This document shows positions 46,524-58,478 of a stretch of DNA of 64,000 nucleotides, in pieces. Below the pieces are notes generated by a model. The model was not told the DNA's origin, did not search any database, and worked only from the letters and a program-made list of their open reading frames with translations. Position numbers and translations under genes: made by a program. Source of the DNA: Holtermannia corniformis (lineage: Eukaryota > Basidiomycota > Tremellomycetes > Holtermanniales); NCBI GenBank assembly GCA_001599935.1, contig BCIJ01000035.1, positions 78,988-142,987 of the forward strand, read 5' to 3'. Numbering within the stretch: position 1 is the stretch's first letter; each line of letters starts with the position of its first letter.

Positions 46524-48732
46524 ATGCCAGGCAAGCGCCCAGAACTCAACTACGACTCGCTTTCAGACTCTGGATCATACTCGGACTCTGGCAGTGAAGG
46601 CTACGAAGACGTCGCGCCAGAATACGAGCTTCAGCCGACTAAATCCTTGTTCGATGCTAGCGTCCACGACACGCCCGAGCTCGCCGTCGCGTACGATGCG
46701 GGCACTCACGGCTGGGACTTGAAGACTGGCGCGAAGAAGCTCGGCTTGGATGTGTACGGTCGGATGAAGCTCGTCAACTGGATCCGCCGCGAGGTCGGTC
46801 ATGGCCGAATACGAGTGACCGACGGGAACTGATCAAGAGGGTTAGAATGCAACACCACAGCAGGTCGCAGGACTCGACTCGTCCGACTTTTTGGATCGGG
46901 ATGATGCGCTGTTCAAGCCGACTCTGGAGGATGATGCTTTGCTCCGTGCGCTGAGATCGACACTCTGGGATGTTCTCGGACTGACGGTTACAGAGCTCGA
47001 GCTCAACGACGATTTCTCAGATGATGAAGACGAGGCCAAGGCTGCCTCCGGTACAAGCGCTACAGCTGGCCCGTCTGACAAGGTCGCCCGACTCCAGGCC
47101 GAGCTTGCAAAGGCTCAAGCGGGCATTGCGAGCTTGCAGGCGCTCGTATCGACGCTCGTCAACACCGACGAGACCGAGGCCGAAGGCAGTGCCGGTAACA
47201 GCGCGGGGATCGGCGCCAGCACAGGTAGCAAGGGCAAAGGCAAGGGCAAAGAAGGCCGTGACGACGACACGCACTACTTTGACTCGTACGCCGTCAACGG
47301 TTCGTCCGCTCGGGTGTGCTGATTGTGCATGGGCTGATGACTCCAACTAGACATTCACGAGATCATGCTCAAAGACACGACTCGGACCGTCTCATACGCG
47401 CGCTTCATCCTGTCCAACCCGCAAATCTTCAAAGGCGCGACCGTGATGGATGTCGGCTGCGGTACCGGCGTGCTCTCAAGTGCGTTGGCGCCGGTTCTTC
47501 GAGTCATGTTCGCTGACGTTCAGTGCTCGCGGCTCGTGCGGGCGCAAAGCATGTGTATGCGATCGAAGCGTCGGGTCTTGCAGCCAAGTCGACTGCGAAC
47601 ATCAAGAAGAACGGGTTGGACGGCGTGATCACGTATGTGCCGTCTTACCAACGGTACGGGCTGGACGCTGACTTGGTGATGCAGTGTCATCCAAGGCAAG
47701 GTCGAAGACATTGAGCTCCCCGTCAAGACGGTCGATGTCATCATCTCTGAATGGATGGTGCGCTCGGCTCTGTCCTCGCGAGCAGTGACTGATGTGACTG
47801 ATAGGGCTACATGCTGCTCTACGAGTCCATGCTCGACTCTGTGCTCGTGTACGTGCCTGCAAGTACCTAAACTCACCAATACTGACCAACCCTCAGCGCA
47901 CGCGACCGCTTCCTCGCCCCGGGCGGGCTCATGGTCCCCTCGCAGACCCGGCTGGCGATCAGCGCCATCACGGGCGCTGGTGTCTGGCAAGATAAAGTCG
48001 CGTTCTGGAACGACGTCTACGGTGAGTCGATCGCCAGCTTGAGATAAGCTGCCGACGCGCACACACACAGGCTTCGACATGACCGTCATGAAGCCAACGT
48101 ATTTCGACGAAGGCCTCGTCGAGGTCATCGACAAGCGCGAGGTCGTGACGGACGAGTATATTGTCAAAGTCCGTGTCACACTTTTCAAGCGCTTAATCGG
48201 CTAACAGAACGCAGGACATCAACTCGCACTCTGCCACGCCCGCTTCTCTCGATTTCCGCTCCGCCTTCACCCTGCACAGCACTACGACCGAGCGCACGAC
48301 CGTGCGCGCATTCCTGACGCACTTTGATACCTTTTTCGCCGTCGCACCATCGATACACGTCCCGGCGACAGAGGACGTCGAGATCCTGCCGTTTGGCAAT
48401 GACGAATACACACGCGCGGTACAGCCGCTCGCTTCGGGGGCCGATGGGGCTCAAGTGAGCTTCACGACGGGGCCGAGAGGTAAAGAGACGCATTGGAAAC
48501 AAGTCGTTTTCTTGCTCCAGGACGCGATCGAGCTCGGGCCAGGTCGGTCTACGGTGTCTTGGACTCTGGAATCGCTAACGCGCGCATAGGCGATACCATC
48601 TCGGGCGGCTTCTTCTGCCGTAAGAGCACGACCAACAGTCGCGAACTCGATGTCGAGATCCATTATGCTGTAACGCGGGCGGGCCAAGACGAAAAGTCAA
48701 AGACGGTGATTGAGCTGTACAAGGTTCGCTAG
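46524..48732 (+). CDS. Protein arginine methyltransferase 3, degenerate zinc finger
   Basis: Type I arginine methyltransferase; PRMT3 modifies ribosomal protein S2 in the cytosol. The acidic start MPGKRPELNYDSLSDSGSYS is followed by the region where PRMT3 has its C2H2 finger, here KSLFDASVHDTPELAVAYDA and GTHGWDL: the first two cysteines and one histidine are missing. The conserved flank DVYGRMKLVNWIRREV is kept. A coiled-coil LQAELAKAQAGIASLQALVS and an acidic linker follow. Catalytic core: VMDVGCGTGVLSMLAARAGA (SAM motif I), VIISEWM then GYMLLYESML (double-E loop), RDRFLAPGGLMVPSQTRLAI. The C-terminal barrel ends ELDVEIHYAV, then VIELYKVR. It is divergent from NDUFA13 and ends 70 bp from the convergent ATP synthase gamma gene. 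Confidence 0.9.
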
Positions 48733-48802
48733 TGCAAGCTGGCTTCACATGTGCATCCCGTTTTGTCTACGCTGTCTCTGGGCGCACGGTGATGGGTTGC
48801 AC

Positions 48803-50098
48803 TTACAATGCCGAGGCACCCTGCGCGAGTCGTTAGCGTTTGCTTGTGTGATGACACGGGTTCCGGTGAACTCACGGTGATAATGTCGATACTGTTGAAT
48901 GCAGAGGAAGCTCGTCAGTATACACACAATCGGTATTGACAGAGTCGGAACATACAGCTCGTTGCTATGAAGACGTCAGCTTAGCTCCATATCTAGACAA
49001 TCCGACTACGCACGTAATGACGGCCTGGCGACCACGGTTGTATTGCAGTTGGAGCGAGCCCATGAGGTCGAGCGCGTTCTGCGCTTGTCAGTATGCGAGG
49101 GGGTACGCAAAGGCTCGAGACCCACGTTGGACGCATTCTCCATGGCCGTCCGCCTGGCCGAGATCTCGGCGGCGTGGCCCTCGACGAGGGCAGTGTAGAT
49201 TGCGTTGGCGAGCGAGAACTCTACGAGGTCCTTTGAAGCGTCCTCTTCTTGCTCGTAGGCCTGGAAGCCGGCTGTGCGGGCAGTGTCAACAATACGGTCT
49301 AGATAACAGGGTGAGACGGACCCGACTCTGTCAAAGCCTTGGTGTTGACGACGGTGGTGGTACCAGCCTCGTACGAGATGGCCGAGACGTAGCGGTTGGA
49401 AATGATCCGGATTTCGTCCCACTCGCCGCCGTTCTTGATGATCTCATCGGCAATCGCAGAGGCCTCTGCAAACGTGGGGACGTTTTTACCAATCTGGTTG
49501 AACGAGACCTTGAACTGGTTGCCGTACTGGCGCGCGAGCTGCGTCTTGGGCTTGTCGCCGAGGATGGCAATGGACCCGGGCGCCTCCTTGACGGCGAGGC
49601 GGACGGCTTTGGAGATGGTAGAGTGGATACCACCGCAGAGACCGCCGTCGGATGAGACACCGACGTAGAGGATCTTGGGCTCGTCGGTCTTGACCTCGGA
49701 CTGCTTGAAGAGCTCTGGTGGGGTCAGTAAGCGGCTGTAGAGTGGAAGAGCAAGCAAGCGACGTACCCGTGTTGGCCGCACCGTACTTTTTGGCCTCGCG
49801 CATGGCCCTCTCGGCCCTTGTCAACTTTGTCGAAGCGACGACCTTCATCGACTGTCGCCGTGTCAGTACCTTCGCACCCGTCTCAGATACACATCGACAC
49901 CAAACCAACCTTTGTAATCTTTTCAATGTTCTTGACCGACTTGAGACTAACACGGACAAGCTCTATCAGCCTGATGACCGGCCGAATTCACCGCGCTTGA
50001 ACTGACCGCATCTCGATCTCACGCAGGGTTGCCATGCCCTGCGCTGTGGGCACGGCACGAGCGGCCTGAACTGTCGGGCGGACTGCACGGACGAACAT
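48803..50098 (-). CDS. ATP3: Mitochondrial ATP synthase subunit gamma
   Basis: Central rotor stalk of F1Fo-ATP synthase. The presequence-like start MFVRAVRPTVQAARAVPTAQ runs into GMATLREIEMRLKSVKNIEK, the conserved N-terminal helix, across an intron, then ITKSMKVVASTKLTRAERAM. The Rossmann-like body is one long exon: EPKILYVGVSSDGGLCGGIH, ISKAVRLAVKEAPGSIAILG, EWDEIRIISNRYVSAISYEA. The C-terminal helix includes DLVEFSLANAIYTALVEGHA, ISARRTAMENA and NALDLMGSLQLQYNRGRQAV. The last residues, ITNELIDIITGASAL, are assembled from a 9-nt exon (48956-48964), a 16-nt exon (48876-48891) and an 18-nt final coding exon ending TAA at 48803-48805. Each splice has GT and AG ends and restores the invariant C-terminus. 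Confidence 0.93.
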
Positions 50099-50382
50099 GG
50101 TGGTTGATGAGAGGGGCGAGGACGGGTGGATGCGTCACTATGCTTGGAGAGCAGCAGCAGGAGCGGAGGGGGTACGGCGGCTCGGGTTTGCGATAACGCC
50201 GAGAGTGAAACGCCGGAGGAGGGTTCAAGGGGGTTAGCACCGTGTCCTTTGTACGAGTCAGTCAGTGCGGTAGAGGGTGATTGTACAGTGAGCGCAAGAT
50301 CAGTAGGGGACAGCATAGGGTACAGAGAGAGATCGAGAGAGACAGCAACACATCAAAAGCAGCACAAGCAGCCCTTTCCATC

Positions 50383-51652
50383 AGTCAGTCACTGCAGTCC
50401 AATCACCGCAACACCACTGACATTCCTCAGTGGCGGACGACAAGCCCACCCAGCCCGATGTCGACATGTTCGCCGGCATCAAGAAGAAGAAGAAGAAGGC
50501 CGTCACAATCGACGCTGACGAGGCTGCACCGGTCGAGGCTCCTTCCCCCGTCGAGGCGGCTACTCCGGAGCCTGCTGCCGTCGCCGAACCTGAACCAGCG
50601 GCCGAGGAGCCTGCCGCCGCCGACGCCGGTGACATGTTTGCCGACTTGAAAAAGAAGAAGAAGAAGAAGAAGGAGATCCCACTTGATCTGGTGCGTGATG
50701 CCGCTTGCGATAGGCTAAATGAGGTGGCTCACTCGTGCAGGACGCCGCGGCCGACGCGGGCCCATCAGGCGCAGACGGCCTCGACTTGCCGATCAAGAAG
50801 AAGAAGAGCAAGAAGGCCGCGACCGACTTTGCCAAAGAGCTCGGCGAACTCGATGACGACGCTGACGCTCAAGTCGAGATTGAAGGCGATCTCGGAGACG
50901 ACGTGTTCAACGGTGGTGGTGCGGCCGCTGCAGACGGTGAAGCCAGCAATGAGCTCGGCAAGGAAGCTTGGGTCGGCACCGACAGAGACTACCAATACCC
51001 AGAGGTATGACGGCTCCTCTCAGTCCATTTTGATATCACTGACACCCACCAGCTCCTCTCGCGCTTCTTCACCCTCCTGCACGCCCACAACCCCGAGCTC
51101 GCAGGCGAGAAACGCCGATACACGATCGCGCCTCCCCAGGTCGCGCGTGACGGCACGAAAAAGACTCTGTTTGCCAACATTCCCGACATTTGTCGCCGCA
51201 TGCATCGCCAGCCGGAACATGTCATCCAGTTCTTGTTTTCGGAACTCGGCACGACGGGTTCCGTCGATGGTGCCCAGCGGTTGGTGATCAAGGGCAGGTA
51301 TACGCAAAAGCAGATTGAGACGGTTTTGAGGAAATATATCGGTGAGTCGCGATGGACGCAGGCCATGGCGTCGTTTTGGGTATACGCGCAAAGCGCCTCT
51401 AGCTACGTGTGGATCACAGGCGCGCTTGGACGCACTCATCAACGACCAACACGGCGCTGAAATGCCACCCGCTAACGCCCTGCAGTCGAATACGTCACGT
51501 GCAAAATCTGCAAATCTCCCGACACCCTGCTCGGCAAAGAGAACCGACTGTACTTTATGACGTGCGAGTCGTGTGGTTCCCGCCGTTCCGTCTCGGCCAT
51601 CAAGAGCGGTTTCCAGGCCCAGATCGGCAAGAGGAAGCTGCAGAAGCCTTAG
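50383..51652 (+). CDS. SUI3: Translation initiation factor eIF2 beta, probable split start codon
   Basis: Subunit of eIF2, which delivers Met-tRNAi to the 40S ribosome. The N-terminus [15 protein letters not shown] precedes two of the family's lysine blocks ([21 protein letters not shown]); a third, [10 protein letters not shown], lies in the next exon. These blocks bind eIF5 and eIF2B. The core is [60 protein letters not shown] and [20 protein letters not shown]. The C4 zinc ribbon is split by an intron: [14 protein letters not shown], then [20 protein letters not shown]. The end is KRKLQKP, TAG. In front of ADDK there is CAG|TG with an in-frame stop just upstream, so AUG appears to be A|UG, with A at 50383 before GTCAGT and a 47-nt intron. 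The internal Met of DMFAG (50467) is an alternative start. Confidence 0.9.
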
Positions 51653-52311
51653 AGATCATGAGAGGGACGCATGTATTTTCTACGCTCGCGATGAGTTCGC
51701 ATGGTCGATGCAAGGGGAGAGGTGACGCAGAGTGTCACTGTCATTATCCGGCCTGAATCCTGCCAGGCCTCGACCGAAAACTAGAGTGCGCACCTCAATG
51801 GAAACCACATGAAAGATGACGCGACTTTTGCGTTTTTTTTCTGCTGCGATAGCTCCCCGGGCTGAGAGCATATGCTGTCTCGCCGATAGCGCATCAACAA
51901 TGAGGTGTTCTCCCTTCTCGATGATATGGTCGTCTCGTCTTTGATCGAATACGACCGACAAGAAAAGTGAGAGGATGCCGAGAGGCGTGCCTGTGTAGAT
52001 CTTACCAACACCGCAAGCGCACACGCTCGCGTCTGAAACGCTGCCAGCCTGTCCCGGCAGACCCGGGAAGGTTCGCGAGGATCCACTCGTACCGAAAGAG
52101 GTACGAACAGCAACGACTGCGAGATTGTGACGACCAGGTAAGGGTTGCAAACTCGGCCGTGATCGAGAGGCTTGTTGTGCTCATTCGGTGCGCAAGGGTC
52201 AACGACAGCAAACACGAAAAGTAACGAGGACCGTGCATGACTTTACGACTTCGAATGCTACGGACGCTATAATCACAACGACACTCTTTCAGATCCAAGG
52301 CCGACGCCATC
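51653..52311. other. Intergenic region
   Basis: About 660 bp between eIF2 beta and the large unknown gene. Overlapping minus-strand frames of 100-156 codons are present but have no domain features and no exon-joining support. An eight-T run lies near 51833. No gene is called. Confidence 0.4.
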
Positions 52312-55300
52312 ATGGCACCTGTATTTCTTCCTCCCCGGCCGCTCGATCACCCCTCTTCACCACCCGGCAAGAAGCACCGAAAGACGCGCTCGGGCTTTCT
52401 CAACCCCTTCCACAGTTCTCAGGTTCCAAACCAACCGTCTGCCCAGACCCACCAGGTGCCGCTGCCCAAGCCATCAGAACCATTCCCCTACCGCCCTGCG
52501 TTGCACCAGCACTCGCAATCTCTCGATATCGGCTTTCATCGTCTACCGGGGGTTAGGGGCGGGCCGGCCGGGCGTCACGAGCTGCCAGTCATCCCCGATA
52601 GCCCTTTCCGACCAACGTTCTCAACTGCCATGCATCAGCAGCCAGTATCCGAGTCACCCCAGTTATCGACATTGGCCTCGTTTGCCTCCTCTCTCGCAGA
52701 TTCGACCGCTACGTCGACAATGTCCATCAGTGCTATCACTACGTCGCAGACCCAGACGACCATTGCAGGTCTTCATGTTTCCGATTCCGCATCGTCGGCC
52801 ATTGCGCTGCTCGGCGAGCACTCTTCGGACCGACGTGCTTCGGAGCCAGCCCATACTCGCTCAGTACCGCGGCGATTATCGTTCGAAAACATGTTTGCAA
52901 GTCGTAACAAACTCAGCAAGTCAACAAGTGGCAGTCACTCTCGTCGAGGCGCCTCCAAGATCGAACACCAGGAGGACGGTGTGAACGCCACCGCCAACCT
53001 CCCGTCCATTCGGTCATTGCGCAACAAATTCTCCATTTCGTTACGACCCAGCGCAAGCGTCGCTGTCCAGCCCCCGCCCTCGAAGCCGAGCGTAAACGCT
53101 GAGCCTCTGCGGCCAAAGGCGCAGACTGCAAAGCGTCATCTCCGCCAAGCGTCCGATTCGGCCAAACGGCTGTTACCATGGCACGTTGAGGCGGAGTCAC
53201 AAGAAGGGGAAGGCGAGGTCAGGCGTAAGGGACGCAAACTGAGTTTTGGGAGCTTTGGCGCTGCGGGTGGAAGAAATATGCGTGCAAGCTTGTCGGGAGG
53301 TGATTATCGTGCAAGGTCGATCGATGTGGCGATACTGATTAGCGTTTGCAGGACCAGTCGTGGTCCCCCGGAGTCATCCACCTCCATTCACTGACCCGCC
53401 TTCTCCACCTACACAGCGGCTGGAGCCATCGCCTGCAGCGCTGGACGAGGATAGCTCCTCGGTCCCAACGAGTGAATTTGGTGTCTTGCGTCCCGAATCT
53501 CGCACAACACTGTCGCCACCCGGATCGGCTCTGAAGCGGTCTCAGCTACTCATAGGTACGCCTGGTGCAGGTCTCATGTCGCCCGCTCAAGACGATGCGT
53601 CAAATGTGGACCCCGACCGAACGCCCGAGAGTCGCGCAGGACTCTTATCATCTACATCCACACCGGCAGACGCGTTTCGGAGCTATCGATTGCAGAGCCC
53701 TCCAGTTCAGGTAGTTGAAGATGCGGCGGCGGACCAGGAGCTCAGCCCACGTACATCGTCTAGGAAAAGGTCTCTATCGGAGATCAAGACTGCTTTTGGG
53801 AGGATGAGAGACTTGGCCGGGGAGCCTGACACGGATACCTCCTTGGGGGAGGGCGAGATTAATACGGCGTCTCCCAAGAAGGCGCTGCCGACCATTGTTA
53901 CCGACCTTGCGCCCGCTCCGGAACACTCGACACCGGCAAAGGCGTATGCGGCCAGAACACGGTCTAATCCATCGACCATCACACGGGCAAGTGGTGCAAC
54001 GATGTGGGCCACGGCGCACGGGCACCCATCCACAAGCAGCGAAGCAGGAGAGGCAGATGGCCAGAGCCTAGTGGAAAAGCTCGAGCAATCCGAAGGCCAG
54101 GGCTGGTGGTCGGCCACCAAGGCGCGATCGGGGTCATTAGCACGCAGTACGCACAGTACGTTCGGACGCCCATCGGTGGAGGACGATCCTGCACGACAGA
54201 TCACCAGTCCACTCCGGTCATGCCCGCCCTCCGCTTCCCAGCTGAGCACACCAACCCGCAGGTCCAAGGACTCTGACGAGGCGTCGGACAGACGGATCGA
54301 GATGCTCGAGCGGCTCACTCAATCTACTACACTTCCATCGCGCGGCCGGTTCTCACCAAAGTCTTCACGAGGGAGTGACACCTCGCCCTTGTCGCGCTCG
54401 TCTTCTGCACTCGCTAGTCCTGCGCGAAGACTACCGCATGCACGCGCAGCAAGCTATTCGGATGAGCGACCGCGGTCTGCGACTTCAGATAACGCAGCCG
54501 ATCGGCGCGCGAGCGAAGCGCAGGCAGCGTTCGAGCGGCCCAAGCCGGTCTTTGACGGTCCTCGTCCAAGCATGGTCGCGCGAGGAACCTGGGGTCGACA
54601 AAGCGTGCGAGGGGAAGCTCGACCGGCCGATCCCTTTTCCACCGTGTCCGCTCGCCACGGCAAGCAACCTTCAGAATCGTGGCAGCCACCTCGGCGTTCG
54701 ACTTTTGTAACAGACCGCATCAGTCCCTACCTCGCCGATCGCGCGCGCTGGGCGGTGCCTCCCACGGCCGACACCGACACCATCTCTTACCGATCCGGCG
54801 AGACCGGACGATCATCATCCCCGCGTGAATCCTCACAATACCTCGTCACGCCCCAAACGGCGTACTCTCGAGCAGGCTCTATCGCATCTTCAACGTCAGT
54901 GGAGACGTTGCGATCAAAGCATGCGCTTGAAAAGGATGCACTGCTCAAAGCGTTGATGTCGGCCAAGGATGAGATCAAGGACTTACGAGAGGAGAATTCG
55001 GGCTTGCAGGGACTGTTGGCGGAAGGGATGGTGGAGCGGGAATTGTTGAGTGTCGAGTTGCGCGCGGTGAAAGATGAGCTGCATGAGCTTCGGCGGGAAA
55101 TGGCCGAGTTGCGGGCTCGCAAGGCGGAGGATGATGATGAGGATGATACGGTGGCGTTGCCTCTGAGCACCCGTACTCAGCCAAGTCAGTACTGTCAATC
55201 CGTCAACGAGTGAATGAACTGACTCCTTCAGGCGAGTGCCGACGTAAGCACGACTCCATCTCCTCATCCATCTTTGCCTCGCCGCCACCCGACGACATGT

Positions 55301-55683
55301 CGATGCTCGTCAATGCCAAAATGGACATTGACAACATCATCTGCTCGACCCCTGCGCCTGTCCAAAAAAGCCGGAGTATCCCGATTCAGCTCGCCCGGCT
55401 CAGCGCAGACGACGAGGTCGAGGAAGAGCCGTCGCCGACGGCGATACATTCCAAGCTGCCAGAAGATGGGATCAGTCAGCTCCCACTTCCGACAAAGCGA
55501 TCACCAGTCCAAGACGGAGCTCGCAAAGTCTCGACGGGCTCGACGGCCACGGTCGAGAGTCACGGCAGCAACATATTGAGCTTTGCCGACGACAGCTTTT
55601 CCGAGGATGACGCGGGGGTCAGCTGGGTTCTTAAATTGAGTGAAGACGACGAAGCGCATCTGGACGATTTGCGGTTTGGATGA
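52312..55683 (+). CDS. Large Ser/Pro-rich protein with C-terminal coiled coil, unknown function
   Basis: About 1,080 residues from three exons. MAPVFLPPRPLDHPSSPPGK begins the first; a GTGATT...TTGCAG intron near 53300-53351 joins SGGPVVVPRSHPPPF; a second intron (55184-55231) leads to the last exon. Most of the protein is low-complexity and disordered, with short basic/Ser motifs such as RRLSFENMFASRNK, KRSLSEIKTAFGRMRDL and RKGRKLSFGSFG that look like phosphorylation sites. Near the C-terminus there is a clear coiled coil of about 80 residues: EKDALLKALMSAKDEIKDLR, ENSGLQGLLAEGMVERELLS and HELRREMAELRARKAEDDD. The tail ends LSEDDEAHLDDLRFG. It resembles fungal polarity or cortical scaffold proteins in style only. 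I recognise no domain. Confidence 0.6.
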
Positions 55684-55738
55684 ATGGAGTTATGCATTTG
55701 ATGACATGACGATGGAATGATGACTGCGAACGGGCGGA

Positions 55739-56321
55739 TCACAGCCTTCGTCCGGTCCCTGGGATGACCTCGACCTCGACAGCCTCTTGCTTTCGCTTCC
55801 ATGCTCGGCGGTAGGGTGAGAGTGCGCCCAGGGTGGCAGACTGTGAGATAGGGACGAGCATGGGGTAGGGTGATTCTGTCCGGATCACCTGCAGCTGGTC
55901 AGCTCGGCTACCGAACGCTAGGTGGAATGACGCACGGAACCGATGGACATGAAGAAGCCAAACGTGGCGGCTGATGACAGCATGTACTGCGACAGCGTAG
56001 CGACCAAGCCTCGGGGACCGGGACCGGCGCTGTAAAGGCGTCAGGGAGCTGCTCGTGATGTGGCAATGAACCTGACTGACCGGAGGATAGCAAATGAGCC
56101 AAAGATGAAGCCGATGGTCAAGCCGACGCCAGCTGTGATAGATGTCAGTAACTCGTATGCTGCTTATACGATATATGGACGCACTGCCCATCATGGCACC
56201 CATCTTCACTGATTGCGGATCCGATCGTCAGCTGCTGATCGCAATGCATGAGTCGCAAGGTGGACTGACTCTTTTGGAATGTGCCATTATCATGTTGGAC
56301 TACGGTGGGAGGAGGTGGCAT
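55739..56321 (-). CDS. MGR2: Mgr2/ROMO1 family subunit of the TIM23 translocase
   Basis: Small two-helix inner-membrane protein that controls lateral release of preproteins from TIM23. Five exons: [17 protein letters not shown] joined (A|GTCAGT...TCAG|TG) to MKMGAMMG, then (A|GTGCGT...ACAG|CT) [18 protein letters not shown] as helix 1, then [20 protein letters not shown] with [11 protein letters not shown] as helix 2, then [20 protein letters not shown] and a charged tail ending IPGTGRRL. KMGxMMG, the GxxxG-bearing first helix, GPGP and TFGxFMSIGS are the family signatures. The C-terminal extension is typical of fungal Mgr2 and absent from animal ROMO1. Convergent with the large unknown gene, 55 bp apart. 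Confidence 0.88.
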
Positions 56322-56541
56322 GTTGGCTAGGTACTATTGAACACAGTTGTGATGGACTTTGAAGACGGAGTGAAAGATGGTAGGCAAACCCCATCCAATG
56401 ACGTGTCAATGAGATCAGCACTCGGACATGACGACGCGCAGGTGGATCGCCTGGGATGGCGACTGGCGACTGCAACATTGGTGGGTTAGAGAGCGTTCGG
56501 AAGCACTTGGCGCACTCGCCACAGGGTCTCGGTGAATCAAG

Positions 56542-58389
56542 ATGAATCACGGATACGACGATGAGGACGATGGTGCGTGCACGAGCTGTAACGAGCTCGA
56601 GACGGCCGGCTGACTGATCCATCGTGGCTAGAGATGGGTGGCTTCGGCGGAGCAGCGGCAGGGTCAGCACACCCCGGCTTCCTGGCAAGCTTGCTCGGAG
56701 GATCAGGATACATGCGCAGTGCGCCGGCGAGGTCCGGAGAGCCGCTGTAGATCGTGATCCAAGCTGATCATCGATCGAATAGGGCATACGATGAGTACTT
56801 CAAGGCATACTCGGTCGCGGTCATGTCAGGACCAGAGCGTCCGCAGCTCTCATACGGTGGCAAGAGTGAGTAGATTGATTCCTATTGAGCTAGGCTAAGA
56901 AAACTCATAGTCATCATGCCTCCCTCTGCGCTTGCCAAACTTAGTATGTGCTGAGCCTCCTAGTCAAGGTGTCGAATTAACTGTCCTGTAGCCAACCTCG
57001 ACATTCCTGGCCCATGGTGCTTTCAGCTCCGCAATCCTCGCAACCCCGCCGCCTTGCAAACGCATGCCGGTGTGCTCGAGTTCATCGCCGAAGAGGGGCT
57101 AGTCTACCTCCCTTACTGGGTATGTCTGATCGTCTCTAGCAAACGCATGCTGACGTACCACCAGATGATGAAGACGCTCCAATTGAATGAAGGCGACCCT
57201 ATCCGGCTCACAGGCGCCAAGTTGAAAAAGGGCAAAATGGTCAAGATCCAAGCGCAGTCGGTCGACTTTCTCGAAGTGGGCGACGCCAAGGCGGTGTGAG
57301 TCTGTCATCTCGTCTGCTTGGGCGCGCTGAACCTCTTTGAGCCTCGAATCAGCTCTGCGTTCCTACTCGGCACTGACAAGGGGCGACATGATCGAGATCA
57401 GTTACAACTGCCTCACGTTCGAGTTTCTGATCATGGAGATCACACCAGACGGCGACGGTATTGGCATCATCGACACCGATCTCGAGGTATGTTTCGACTG
57501 ATGTACTGAAACCATCTACTCGTGCTGATAATCCAAAGGTCGACTTTGCCCCGCCAAAAGGCTACGTCGAGCCCAAACGGCCAGAGCCCGTGCCAATCTC
57601 AACAATGGCAGACAAGCTCAAGATTGATCTCGGCGGCACAACACCGGCGTCTGCAGGCTCGTCGCGGCCCGGCAGCTCCCTTGGATCGCACTCTGCCGCT
57701 GCCGATGGCGACTTTGAGAGCTTCAAGGGCGTCGGCCAGAGCTTGAACGGGCGCAGGACCAAGGGCAAGGGCAAGGCAAAGAAGGTCGAGGACGTCGAAG
57801 AGGGCAGCAAGATTATCCGGACAGAGTGCGTCGCTTCCTTCGACGATCAGGTCTCTGTGGCTAACGTGGCGTGTAGTAAAGCGCGCGTGGTGACCAACGA
57901 ATCGTTGGCCGATGATGGGCGTAAAGTGCCCGCGGCGCTGCATCTGCCAGAGGGCAAATACTTTTTCGGGTTCACGTACGTGCCGTTTGATCCGGCCAAA
58001 GTCGTCAAGAAGGAGGATCCGGATACGGTGCGTTGGGCGATATAGTATCCTTAAACGAGCCCGGCTAACGATTCAAACAGCAGCCGAAGCCGCCAACGAC
58101 GTTTACGGGTCAGGGCAACACTCTGTCGAACCGACGACCGCGGCCAGCAGACGAGCCTGCGACTAGCAGTGCGGGGCCAGCAGCGGAGGAGGCCAAGCCG
58201 GATCCATGGGCCAACCTCGGTTCTGGTGCGACGCTAGCTTCGAAACCTGCCACGACGAAGACTCGCGCGGTGAGCCCACCGGCTCGTAAAGAGGTCGTCG
58301 ACTTGTCGCAGCTCGACGATGATGACGATTTCGGCTACGGCGACGAACCAGACGACGACGAGGGGATCATCGAGATTGATTCTGATTGA
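56542..58389 (+). CDS. UFD1: Ubiquitin fusion degradation protein Ufd1
   Basis: Cofactor that, with Npl4, links ubiquitinated proteins to the Cdc48/p97 segregase, including in ER-associated degradation. MNHGYDDEDDEMGGFGGAAA is a Gly-rich start made from two exons, spliced to RAYDEYFKAYSVAVMSGPER, then PQLSYGGKIIMPPSALAKL, then NLDIPGPWCFQLRNPRNPAA, GVLEFIAEEGLVYLPYWMMK, TLQLNEGDPIRLTGAKLKKG and a section with GDMIEISYNCLTFEFLIMEI, together the UT3 ubiquitin-binding double-psi barrel. The C-terminal half has LEVDFAPPKGYVEPKRP, FFGFTYVPFDPAK (FYGF-type p97/Npl4-contact element) and an acidic end with DDDDDFGYGDEPDDDEGIIE. The stop is TGA 58387-58389, 90 bp from the convergent URA3 stop. Confidence 0.93.
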
Positions 58390-58478
58390 GTGAGGCGGAG
58401 GGGGCAGACGAGCATGTTCGATAGCGATGCATCCAAGAAACCCTCGTGTAGACGAAACCCATGAAAACCCTGTCTAGC

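Noticed and set aside
49331..49660. Ser/Arg-rich minus-strand frame of 109 codons
   Set aside because: It is an out-of-frame shadow of the long ATP synthase gamma exon.
50480..50680. AAG repeat tracts that look like microsatellites
   Set aside because: They encode the conserved polylysine blocks of eIF2 beta.
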